Of a DNA stretch of 12,701 bases, positions 5,552-12,701 are shown piece after piece. Within the stretch, counting starts at the first letter, position 1. Every line of letters starts with the position of its first letter. The notes beneath the pieces are model-generated. The model was not told the origin of the DNA. It saw only the letters and a list, made by a program, of their open reading frames with translations, and searched no databases. Source of the stretch: Thermoanaerobacterium sp. (lineage in GTDB: Bacteria; Bacillota; Thermoanaerobacteria; Thermoanaerobacterales; Thermoanaerobacteraceae); NCBI GenBank assembly GCA_029960905.1, contig JASBVU010000014.1, positions 1-12,701 of the forward strand, read 5' to 3'. The translations under genes were made by a program, and so were the position numbers.

Positions 5552-8014
5552 ATGAAAGTTGTAATTGTCGGGGGCGTTGCTGGCGGCGCATCTGCTGCGG
5601 CAAGATTGAGAAGGCTAAATGAAGACGCTGAAATAATACTCTTTGAAAAGGGAGAATATATATCTTATGCCAACTGCGGTCTGCCATATTATATAGGTGA
5701 AGTCATAAAAGAACGTGAAAAATTAGTCGTTCAAACACCTGAAGCCATGTCAAAGCGGTTCAACATCGACATAAGAACACTATCAGAAGTCACAAAGATA
5801 AATTCTGATGAAAAAACTGTAGTCGTTCATGATATAAAAAATGACAGAATTTACACAGAAAGCTATGACAAATTGATACTATCACCTGGTGCAGAACCTA
5901 TAAAACCTCCAATGCCAGGCATAGACGGTAAAAACATTTTTACACTTAGAACTATTCCAGACACTTTTAAAATAAAAGATTATGTTGACAACAACAAACC
6001 TAAAAAAGCCGTTGTAGTAGGAGGAGGCTTTATTGGGCTTGAAGTTGCAGAAAATTTAAAAGAAACAGGACTTGATGTGACGGTGGTGGAACTTGCTGAC
6101 CACGTAATGGCACCACTTGATTACGAAATGGCTGCAATTGTACATCAGCGCCTTAAAGACAAAGGAATAAATCTCATATTAAAAGATGGTGTAAAAGAAT
6201 TCTACCACAAAGAAGGCATAACAACCGTCGTATTAAACAGCGGCAATACGCTAATCACTGATATGGTTGTACTAGGCATAGGTGTAAGGCCAGATATCAG
6301 ATTAGCGAAAGATGCAGGCCTTGAAATAGGCGAAAGAGGCGGTATAAAAGTCAATGAATACATGCAGACATCAAATCCTGATATATACGCCGTAGGTGAC
6401 GCTATAGAGGTAAAAGACTATATAAACGGAAGCAATACTTTGATACCATTAGCAGGACCTGCAAACAAACAAGGTCGTATCGCAGCAGACAATATTTGCG
6501 GAAGAAAAAGCAAATATGATGGCACACAAGGTACTTCTGTTGCAAAAATTTTCGACTTAACTGTAGCAGCAACGGGAAACAATGAAACAATCTTAAAAAG
6601 AGCCGGGATAGATTACGAAAAAGTCATAATACACCCAAATTCACATGCAAGCTACTATCCTGATGCACTACCTATGACTATAAAGCTAATATTTAAAAAA
6701 GACGATGGAAAAATCTTAGGCGCTCAAATAGTTGGATTTGACGGTGTTGATAAAAGAATAGACGTCATTGCTACTGCAATTCGCAGCAATATGACAGTTT
6801 ACGACTTAGAAGAACTTGAGTTGGCATACGCTCCACCATATTCGTCAGCGAAAGATCCTGTAAATATGGCTGGTTTTGCAGCTTCCAATATATTAAAAGG
6901 TGATATAAGCGTATTTCACTGGGACGAAGTTGAAAAAATAGATATGTCTAAATCCGTCATACTTGACGTAAGAACAGATCTTGAATATCAGCTTGGAAAC
7001 ATCAGAGGTTCTATAAATATACCTGTAGATGAGCTAAGAGACAATCTTCATAAGATTCCAAAAGACAAAGATATATACGTATACTGTCAAGTAGGCCTAA
7101 GAGGGTATATAGCGTGCAGGATATTGATGCAAAACGACTTTAAATCTGTCAAAAACCTAAGTGGCGGATATAAAATATACGAAACTGCAACATCGGATTT
7201 TAGCGATATAACAGTGAGATACGACGATGAGCAGACAGAGTGCGGCATGTGTGTAAAAGATAAAAAAAAATCAGATGATATCGCCGCAACATTGGAGATC
7301 GATGCATGCGGCCTTCAATGTCCGGGCCCTATAATGCAGACATTTAACGCAATAAAAAATCTAAAAGATGGAGACATACTAAAGATAAAGGCTTCAGACC
7401 CTGGCTTCGAAAATGATATTAAAACATGGTGTCAAAGAACAGGAAATGCGCTTCTCAATTTATACCATGAAGGAAAGATAATAGTTGCAGAGATAAGAAA
7501 AAATGCTGCTGGCAAGGTAGCCGAAACAAAGCAGATTTCTGAAAAGAACGATAAAGCAATTATCGTATTCAGTGGAGACTTAGACAAAGCCATAGCCGCA
7601 TTTATAATAGCAAATGGCGCCGCTGCAATGGAAAGAAAAGTAACTCTCTTCTTCACATTCTGGGGACTTAATATACTGAGGAAACCAGAAAAAGTATCAA
7701 TTAAAAAGGACTTCTTTAGCAAGATGTTTGGCATGATGATGCCAAGAGGTTCTAAGAAGCTAAAACTTTCAAAGATGAACATGTTGGGCATAGGACCTAA
7801 AATGATAAGGTATATTATGAACAAGAAAAACGTAACTTCACTGGAAGATCTAATACAACAAGCACTTAAAAACGGCGTGAGAATTGTCGCATGCAACATG
7901 TCGTCTGATATAATGGGTATAACTAAAGATGAGCTTATAGATGGTGTTGAATTAGGCGGTGTAGCATCATTTATAGGTGCAGCAGAACAGTCAGATACCA
8001 CACTCTTTATATAA
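5552..8014 (+). CDS. Four-module CoA-disulfide/persulfide reductase fused to rhodanese, TusA and DsrE2 domains
   Basis: This is a cytosolic flavoenzyme of the CoA-disulfide reductase/NADH oxidase family with three sulfur-carrier modules. Residues 1-450 hold the FAD site (GGVAGGASAAARL, 7-19), the redox Cys42 in ANCGLPYY, the NAD(P)H site (GGGFIG, 157-162), the FAD-binding GD at 282-283 and YAPPYSSAKDPVNMAG near the end. Residues about 452-546 are a rhodanese domain with active Cys512 (CQVGLRG). A linker carries CGMC (Cys564, Cys567). Residues about 581-652 are TusA/SirA-like with Cys586 and the CPxP Cys590. Residues 667-820 are DsrE2-like with Cys781 in CNMSSDIMG. It probably reduces CoA persulfides or polysulfide with NAD(P)H and relays sulfane sulfur between cysteines. 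A two-domain relative, Shewanella Npsr, is an NADH-dependent persulfide reductase. GGAGG lies 7 bases before the ATG. The frame is intact and 3' to it is an ArsR-type repressor. The exact in vivo substrate is unknown. Confidence 0.93.
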   Translation: MKVVIVGGVAGGASAAARLRRLNEDAEIILFEKGEYISYANCGLPYYIGEVIKEREKLVVQTPEAMSKRFNIDIRTLSEVTKINSDEKTVVVHDIKNDRIYTESYDKLILSPGAEPIKPPMPGIDGKNIFTLRTIPDTFKIKDYVDNNKPKKAVVVGGGFIGLEVAENLKETGLDVTVVELADHVMAPLDYEMAAIVHQRLKDKGINLILKDGVKEFYHKEGITTVVLNSGNTLITDMVVLGIGVRPDIRLAKDAGLEIGERGGIKVNEYMQTSNPDIYAVGDAIEVKDYINGSNTLIPLAGPANKQGRIAADNICGRKSKYDGTQGTSVAKIFDLTVAATGNNETILKRAGIDYEKVIIHPNSHASYYPDALPMTIKLIFKKDDGKILGAQIVGFDGVDKRIDVIATAIRSNMTVYDLEELELAYAPPYSSAKDPVNMAGFAASNILKGDISVFHWDEVEKIDMSKSVILDVRTDLEYQLGNIRGSINIPVDELRDNLHKIPKDKDIYVYCQVGLRGYIACRILMQNDFKSVKNLSGGYKIYETATSDFSDITVRYDDEQTECGMCVKDKKKSDDIAATLEIDACGLQCPGPIMQTFNAIKNLKDGDILKIKASDPGFENDIKTWCQRTGNALLNLYHEGKIIVAEIRKNAAGKVAETKQISEKNDKAIIVFSGDLDKAIAAFIIANGAAAMERKVTLFFTFWGLNILRKPEKVSIKKDFFSKMFGMMMPRGSKKLKLSKMNMLGIGPKMIRYIMNKKNVTSLEDLIQQALKNGVRIVACNMSSDIMGITKDELIDGVELGGVASFIGAAEQSDTTLFI

Positions 8015-8032
8015 AATTTGGAGGGATTTCCG

Positions 8033-8332
8033 CTGAAAAACAGTACTATAGATATTGAAAAAAATTTTAAAAAATATGAAACGATAGCAGAAAAATTAAA
8101 AGCCATAGCACATCCGTATAGGCTTTGCATCGTAAGAGGACTTTTATCGGGAGAATGCAACGTGACTACAATACAAGAATGCTTAAACTTGCCTCAATCA
8201 ACCGTGTCACAGCACATCTCAAAGCTAAAATCCGCCGGTATAATTGAAGGTAGGCGAAACGGACTTGAAATCTGCTATCGAGTCGTAGACCATGATATCA
8301 TAAATGCAGTAAAACTTTTATTTAATGATTAA
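8033..8332 (+). CDS. ArsR/SmtB-family repressor with four cysteines and an apparent CTG start
   Basis: This is a small winged-helix DNA-binding protein of 99 residues. The HTH is LPQSTVSQHISKLKSAGII (53-71), followed by a wing with GRRNG. It lies 18 bases after the sulfur enzyme stop, so both genes share an operon, and it probably represses that operon. Cysteines are at 32, 42, 50 and 81. The CxC pair of ArsR/CadC metal sensors is absent. Cys42 in GECNV falls in the region where persulfide sensors (SqrR, BigR) have one reactive cysteine, but the C-terminal-helix partner is not obvious, so sulfide sensing is inference. Start choice: GGAGGG (8020-8025) is 7 bases before CTG 8033. The earlier in-frame TTG at 8018 overlaps that ribosome site and cannot use it. 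No ATG or GTG is available before the conserved domain. Confidence 0.88.
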   Translation: MKNSTIDIEKNFKKYETIAEKLKAIAHPYRLCIVRGLLSGECNVTTIQECLNLPQSTVSQHISKLKSAGIIEGRRNGLEICYRVVDHDIINAVKLLFND

Positions 8333-8367
8333 GAGATAGGTTACTTCCCCTATCTCTTTAATTTTTT
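8331..8367. terminator. Intrinsic terminator between the arsR-type gene and argH
   Basis: AAGAGATAGG (8331-8340) pairs perfectly with CCTATCTCTT (8349-8358), followed by TTAATTTTTT on the plus strand. It overlaps the stop codon of the ArsR-type gene and ends just at the convergent argH stop. The minus-strand tail is less U-rich, so it is strong for the sulfur operon and weaker for argH. Confidence 0.88.
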
Positions 8368-9688
8368 AATCAGTCAACTTTGGAGATCCTATTGTCTTCT
8401 TGTTTTTTATCGTGTTTTTTAAATCAATTGCGCTGTACACATTTTCATCTATCAAATCGCAAAAAACCCTTAATTCATCTATTGGTAATTCTTCTATGGC
8501 ACAGTTTTTATCTATGGCATACAATACGACTTTACCGGTTATCTCATGTGCTTTTCTAAATGGAATCCCCTTAGATACGAGATAATCAGCAAAATCTGTA
8601 GCATTCATATAGCCGCATTTTGCTGCATTTGCCATATTGGCACTTTTTACTTTCATCGTTTTTACCATGCCATTAAAAACCACAATTGAGATTTTTAAAG
8701 TATCTATAGCATCAAAAAGCGCTTCTTTGTCTTCTTGCATATCTTTGTTGTAAGCCAAAGGAAGACCTTTCATGACTGTCAGAAGTGTTATGAGGCTGCC
8801 ATACACACGGCCTGTCTTACCGCGTATAAGCTCTGCAGCATCTGGATTTTTTTTCTGAGGCATCATGCTGCTTCCTGTAGAATATCTATCATCCAACTCT
8901 ATAAAATCAAATTCTTTGCTGGACCAAAGGACTATCTCTTCACAAAATCGACTTAAATGCATCATTAAAATTGAAGAAAAGCTTAAAAACTCAATCGCAA
9001 AATCCCTATCGCTAACTGCGTCGAGGCTGTTTTTCGTTATGTCATCAAACCCAAGAAGTTTTGCTACATACATTCTATCTATATTGTATGATGTGCCTGC
9101 TAAAGCACCTGAACCTAAGGGCAATATGTTGACTCTTTTGGCTATGTCCCCAAGCCTCCATAAGTCCCTTTTAAGCATCTCCACATATGCCATCATGTGA
9201 TGTCCTAAAGTAACAGGCTGAGCCCTTTGTAAATGCGTATATCCGGGCATGATTGTATTTTTGTGTTCATCTGCTTTACTTTTAAGCGTATCAATTAAAG
9301 CCTCAATGCTGCTTTCAATTTCCTTTATAACATCTCGCAGGTAAAGCCTTACATCTGTTGCTACTTGATCATTGCGGCTTCTTCCAGTATGAAGTTTTTT
9401 ACCTACATCACCTATTTTCTCAGTCAAAAGCCTTTCAACATACGTGTGTACATCTTCATCATCAGGTATAAATTCCGTCTCAGTTTCCTTTAAAATCTCA
9501 TTTAGCCCATCTATAATAAGCTTTGTCTCATCATCGCTTAATGCGCCTGCCTTATTTAAGCCTTTTGCATGGGCTATGGAACCTTCTACATCGTATTTGA
9601 AAAGACGCATATCGAAAGAAATGGAGGAATTAAAATCCTCCATAAGTTTGTCTGTACCTCCTTTAAACCTACCGCCCCACAGCTTCAT
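8366..9688 (-). CDS. argH: Argininosuccinate lyase
   Basis: ArgH performs the last step of arginine synthesis, cleaving argininosuccinate to arginine and fumarate. At 440 residues it carries the family N-terminus [36 protein letters not shown] and the mobile catalytic loop [12 protein letters not shown] with serines at 273-274. It is about 20 residues shorter than Bacillus-type ArgH, ending soon after KTIGSP. The reading frame is otherwise intact and a terminator follows, so this looks like a natural short C-terminus. The ATG (9688) lies within the end of argG, with 20 shared bases and AAAGGAAG as ribosome site inside argG, so translation of the two genes is likely coupled. It belongs to the same superfamily as aspA in this window but is clearly distinct by the RSRNDQ and MMPQKKNPD motifs. 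Confidence 0.97.
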   Translation of the reverse strand: MKLWGGRFKGGTDKLMEDFNSSISFDMRLFKYDVEGSIAHAKGLNKAGALSDDETKLIIDGLNEILKETETEFIPDDEDVHTYVERLLTEKIGDVGKKLHTGRSRNDQVATDVRLYLRDVIKEIESSIEALIDTLKSKADEHKNTIMPGYTHLQRAQPVTLGHHMMAYVEMLKRDLWRLGDIAKRVNILPLGSGALAGTSYNIDRMYVAKLLGFDDITKNSLDAVSDRDFAIEFLSFSSILMMHLSRFCEEIVLWSSKEFDFIELDDRYSTGSSMMPQKKNPDAAELIRGKTGRVYGSLITLLTVMKGLPLAYNKDMQEDKEALFDAIDTLKISIVVFNGMVKTMKVKSANMANAAKCGYMNATDFADYLVSKGIPFRKAHEITGKVVLYAIDKNCAIEELPIDELRVFCDLIDENVYSAIDLKNTIKNKKTIGSPKLTD

Positions 9689-10907
9689 TAAAATCTTCCT
9701 TTCTGCTGATTTCCATAAGCGCTTTTAGTTTAAGTGGCAAGCCGAATAAATTTATAAATCCTTCTGCATCCTTTTGATTGTAAACTTCATCTTCACCAAA
9801 CGTGGCAAATTCTTCACTGTACAACGAATATGGCGACTTTGAACCTGCATTTATCAAGTTGCCTTTGTAAAGTTTAAGCCTTACAGTACCAGTCACATTC
9901 TGCTGAGTCACATCCACAAACGCATCTAATGATTCTCTAAGCGGCGAAAACCACAATCCATTGTAGACAAGATCTGCGTACTTTTGCGCCACTAAATCTT
10001 TAAATCTCATAGTTTCCTTATCTAAAACCAAATACTCCAGCTCTCTGTGTGCTGCAAAGAGGATAGTTCCCGCAGGTGTTTCATATACACCGCGAGACTT
10101 AATGCCTACAAGTCTATTTTCTACAATATCAGCTATACCTATTCCATTTCTTCCGGCTATCAAATTAAGCTCTTCTATCATCTTCGAAGGACTTGCATAT
10201 GATTTCCCATTTACTTTTACAGGTATCCCTTTCTCAAACTCTAAAACGACGTACTCCGGCTCATCTGGCGCATTCTCTGGAGGAACGACTATGTCATAGA
10301 GACTGTTTTTAGGCTCATTCCACGGATCTTCCAAATCACCGCCTTCATGACTTATATGCCATAAATTGTTGTCAACACTGTATATCTTTTCCTTTGTGAC
10401 AGGCACAGGAATACCTTTCTTCTTTGCATAGTCTATTTCCTGTTCCCTGGATTTAAAGTCCCATATTCTCCACGGCGCTATTATCTCTATTGATGGATCC
10501 AATGCCTTTATTGACACTTCAAATCTTACTTGGTCATTTCCTTTTCCAGTAGCGCCGTGCACTATTGCTTTTGCACCTTCCTTGTGGGCTATCTCAACAA
10601 GCTTTTTAGCAATAAGCGGGCGAGCAAATGAAGTACCTAACAAATATTTGCCTTCATACACAGCGCCTGCCTTTAATGTTGGAAAAATGTAATCCTCCAC
10701 AAATTCATCTTTTACATCTTCAACATATATTTTGCTGGCACCACTTAATAATGCCTTCTCTTTTATGCTGTTAAGCTCGCTTCCTTGGCCCACATCTATA
10801 CATGCAGCTATTATCTCACATTCATAATTTTCTTTAAGCCATGGTATTATGACAGACGTATCTAAACCACCTGAATACGCCAAAACCACTTTTTCTCCTT
10901 TTAACAT
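9669..10907 (-). CDS. argG: Argininosuccinate synthase
   Basis: ArgG joins citrulline and aspartate using ATP to form argininosuccinate. The 412-residue protein opens with the N-type ATP pyrophosphatase P-loop, AYSGGLDTS at 10-18. It contains further family segments such as [14 protein letters not shown] and the citrulline/aspartate-binding region around [14 protein letters not shown], with length near the usual 400-410. The start chosen is ATG 10907, because AAAGGAAG lies about 6 bases upstream and the protein then begins [14 protein letters not shown], as in relatives. The in-frame TTG at 10925 precedes that ribosome site and is rejected. The gene follows carB by 31 bases and overlaps argH by 20 bases, so carB, argG and argH form one minus-strand operon. 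No separate promoter is seen in the short carB-argG gap. Confidence 0.97.
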   Translation of the reverse strand: MLKGEKVVLAYSGGLDTSVIIPWLKENYECEIIAACIDVGQGSELNSIKEKALLSGASKIYVEDVKDEFVEDYIFPTLKAGAVYEGKYLLGTSFARPLIAKKLVEIAHKEGAKAIVHGATGKGNDQVRFEVSIKALDPSIEIIAPWRIWDFKSREQEIDYAKKKGIPVPVTKEKIYSVDNNLWHISHEGGDLEDPWNEPKNSLYDIVVPPENAPDEPEYVVLEFEKGIPVKVNGKSYASPSKMIEELNLIAGRNGIGIADIVENRLVGIKSRGVYETPAGTILFAAHRELEYLVLDKETMRFKDLVAQKYADLVYNGLWFSPLRESLDAFVDVTQQNVTGTVRLKLYKGNLINAGSKSPYSLYSEEFATFGEDEVYNQKDAEGFINLFGLPLKLKALMEISRKEDFNEAVGR

Positions 10908-10938
10908 ATAAATCTTCCTTTCCAAGTTAACTTAAATT

Positions 10939-12701
10939 TTACAAAGCAGATTTTTTTAGATTTTTGGATTGCAATTCATGATACTCATTTAACGACAAAT
11001 AATTAAGTCCACTTATTTTTACCTTTTGTACAGCTTGAAGTGCTGCCTTTGCCGTATCAAGTGATGTAAACAGTGGAACCCTGTATTCACATGCGGTTCT
11101 TCTCAATATAAATCCATCATTGTCTATTTTCTTGCCGCGATTTGGTATATTGATGACTAATGAAAAATACCCTTCTTTTAGTAGCCTTATGGCATCTTTT
11201 ATATTTACATGCTTCACATTGATGCCTATAGAATTGAAATGTCTTGCTGTACCGGATGTACCAAATAGCTCATATCCTGCATCATGATATTTTTTTACCG
11301 TACTCATTGAATCATTTATGCTTCCATTAGCTATAGAAATTAAAACCCTTCCACTTGCAGGGATATTCAAGTTAGCTCCTGCCATCGCCTTGTAAAGAGC
11401 TCCTTCGTAACTTAGGTCTATACCCATTATCTCTCCTGTCGACTTCATCTCCGGTCCCAGCATTACTTCAACATTAGTAAGTTTCTCTGTAGAAAAAACA
11501 GGCGCTTTTACGATTGTGTGTGCCGTCTTAGGCCATAAAACATCATCATAACCTAATCCCTTTAATGTATCACCTAATGCGATTTTTACGGCTATATCTA
11601 TCATAGGTACACCTGTTGCCTTGCTTATTACAGGAACAGTTCTTGAAGCTCTCGGATTTACTTCTAAAACGTAGACAACACCATCTTTAACCACAAATTG
11701 AATATTGATAAGCCCTTTTACTTTTAAAGCACATGATATTTTCTTAGTGTATTCTACAATTGTAGATATTTCATGATCCGATAGGTTTCTTGCAGGGTAC
11801 ATTGAGAAGCTGTCACCTGAATGAACGCCTGCTCTCTCTATATGCTCCATTATTCCAGGAATCAAAATGTCAGTCCCGTCGGATATGGCATCTACCTCAA
11901 CTTCTCTTCCTTCAATGTATTTATCAATTAAGACAGGCTTCCCCGGCGATACTTTTATGGCATTTAAAACATAATCTATTATCTCTTGAAGCGTGTTTAC
12001 TTTTTCCATCGACTGTCCGCCTATTACGTATGAAGGTCTTACCAAGAGAGGAAATCCTATTGTCAAAGCTACATCTTTTGCATCACCTACTGATAACGCA
12101 TATCCACCTTTCGGCTGGTTTATATTTAGCCTTTTAAGAAGCTTAGAAAACTTTTCTCTGTCCTCACTATCATCAATGCTTTCAAAAGAAGTGCCTAGTA
12201 TATTTACGCCGTTATCAGATAATCCCTGTGCTAAGTTTATAGCTGTTTGCCCTCCAAACATAACCAAAACGCCGAGAGGCTTTTCTTTTTCGACGATATT
12301 CAATACATCTTCCAGCGTAAGAGGTTCAAAGTACAACCTATCACCAGTATCAAAATCTGTGCTTACCGTTTCAGGATTGTTATTTATTATAATGGATTTG
12401 ATTCCTTTGCTTTTAAGCGCCCAAAGTGCTTTCACTGAACAATAATCAAATTCCACACCCTGCCCTATTCTATTAGGTCCTGAACCTAAAACTATGACTT
12501 TCTTTATATCATGGTGTATTGGGACTTCATCATTTTCTCCGTACGTTGAATAAATATACTGTGTAACTGATTCAAATTCTGCCGCACACGTGTCAACCAT
12601 CTTATACGCAGGGAATATGCCGTAACTTTTTCTCAGTTTCCTGACATCTTTCTCATCTATCCCTTTAATATTGGCAATTTCCTTATCTGAAAAACCCATT
12701 A
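10939..12701 (-). CDS. carB: Carbamoyl phosphate synthase large subunit, C-terminal part (5' end outside window)
   Basis: CarB makes carbamoyl phosphate from bicarbonate, ATP and ammonia supplied by the CarA glutaminase. Just over 586 residues are visible of a usual 1,060-1,080. The first carboxyphosphate half is off the edge. Present are the end of the oligomerisation domain, the complete second ATP-grasp half (VLGSGPNRIGQGVEFDY, then EVDAISDG, then VLEVNPRASRTVP) that phosphorylates carbamate, and from about visible residue 450 an MGS-like allosteric domain (FGTSGTA, INIPN). The methionine codon at 12699 is internal to the gene, not the start. The location directly before argG and argH points to the arginine rather than the pyrimidine pool, although the presence of a second, pyrimidine-linked CarB cannot be assessed here. 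The C-terminus is of ordinary length for the family. Confidence 0.96.
   Translation of the reverse strand, partial: MGFSDKEIANIKGIDEKDVRKLRKSYGIFPAYKMVDTCAAEFESVTQYIYSTYGENDEVPIHHDIKKVIVLGSGPNRIGQGVEFDYCSVKALWALKSKGIKSIIINNNPETVSTDFDTGDRLYFEPLTLEDVLNIVEKEKPLGVLVMFGGQTAINLAQGLSDNGVNILGTSFESIDDSEDREKFSKLLKRLNINQPKGGYALSVGDAKDVALTIGFPLLVRPSYVIGGQSMEKVNTLQEIIDYVLNAIKVSPGKPVLIDKYIEGREVEVDAISDGTDILIPGIMEHIERAGVHSGDSFSMYPARNLSDHEISTIVEYTKKISCALKVKGLINIQFVVKDGVVYVLEVNPRASRTVPVISKATGVPMIDIAVKIALGDTLKGLGYDDVLWPKTAHTIVKAPVFSTEKLTNVEVMLGPEMKSTGEIMGIDLSYEGALYKAMAGANLNIPASGRVLISIANGSINDSMSTVKKYHDAGYELFGTSGTARHFNSIGINVKHVNIKDAIRLLKEGYFSLVINIPNRGKKIDNDGFILRRTACEYRVPLFTSLDTAKAALQAVQKVKISGLNYLSLNEYHELQSKNLKKSAL

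Noticed and set aside
7432..8160. Minus-strand open frame of 242 codons opposite the end of the sulfur enzyme and the arsR-type gene
   Set aside because: It lies wholly antisense to two well-supported genes, has no recognisable domain, and its hydrophobic look comes from reading AT-rich codons backwards.
8865..9200. Plus-strand open frame of 111 codons opposite argH
   Set aside because: Antisense to conserved argH motifs, no ribosome site and no recognisable product.
10908..10925. TTG 10925 as start of argG
   Set aside because: AAAGGAAG lies between it and ATG 10907, and relatives begin a few residues before the VVLAYSGG motif, matching ATG 10907.
11993..12445. Plus-strand open frame of 150 codons opposite carB
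   Set aside because: Antisense to the conserved second ATP-grasp domain of carB, with low-complexity Ser/Phe/Leu content typical of a shadow frame.
1..12701. CRISPR arrays, insertion sequences, phage genes, tRNA or rRNA
   Set aside because: No spaced repeat arrays, transposase motifs, terminal inverted repeats or tRNA-like cloverleaf segments were noticed; the genes are housekeeping or stress functions with uniform base composition.

Overview
The window looks like chromosomal DNA of an AT-rich, low-GC anaerobic Firmicute. The best guess is Thermoanaerobacterales, close to Thermoanaerobacterium. This rests on base composition, strong AGGAGG-type ribosome binding sites, [FeFe]-hydrogenase maturation, a desulforedoxin-type superoxide reductase and the look of the proteins. 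No species was confirmed. All gene-sized space is accounted for and no stretch over 300 bases lacks a gene. I see no rRNA, tRNA, CRISPR array, insertion sequence or phage gene.

Layout. (1) Positions 1-2148, minus strand: aspA (aspartate ammonia-lyase) followed by the N-terminal 60% of hydF (H-cluster maturation GTPase). Their stop and start codons overlap as ATGA. (2) 2149-2337: a divergent control region for aspA-hydF and dfx. (3) 2338-2718, plus: dfx, a class I (2Fe) superoxide reductase, ended by a terminator shared with the convergent mntH. (4) 2791-4682: mntH (Nramp Mn2+/Fe2+ importer, minus) divergent from mntR (Mn-sensing repressor, plus), with several dyads between them. (5) 4768-5397, plus: a DedA-family membrane protein. 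(6) 5552-8332, plus: an 820-residue four-module sulfur-transfer flavoenzyme (CoA-disulfide reductase, rhodanese, TusA, DsrE2) and a small cysteine-containing ArsR-type repressor with an apparent CTG start. (7) 8366-12701, minus: carB (C-terminal part), argG and argH, the last steps of arginine synthesis, read in that order.

How they fit together. The left two thirds is a redox and metal-stress neighbourhood: superoxide reduction without O2 release, manganese uptake and its sensor, and persulfide/CoA-disulfide reduction with a probable thiol sensor. Next to it are genes for assembling the O2-sensitive hydrogenase cofactor. The right third is ordinary arginine biosynthesis: carbamoyl phosphate synthase feeds citrulline formation outside the window, then argininosuccinate is made and cleaved.

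Most notable observations: an in-frame TAA at codon 3 of aspA, lying between a well-placed ATG and the conserved N-terminal residues; aspA coupled to hydF, suggesting a local ammonia supply for the H-cluster dithiomethylamine ligand; the four-module sulfur enzyme with its own repressor; and dense candidate operators in both divergent intergenic regions. I found no clearly new system. These are the best leads.
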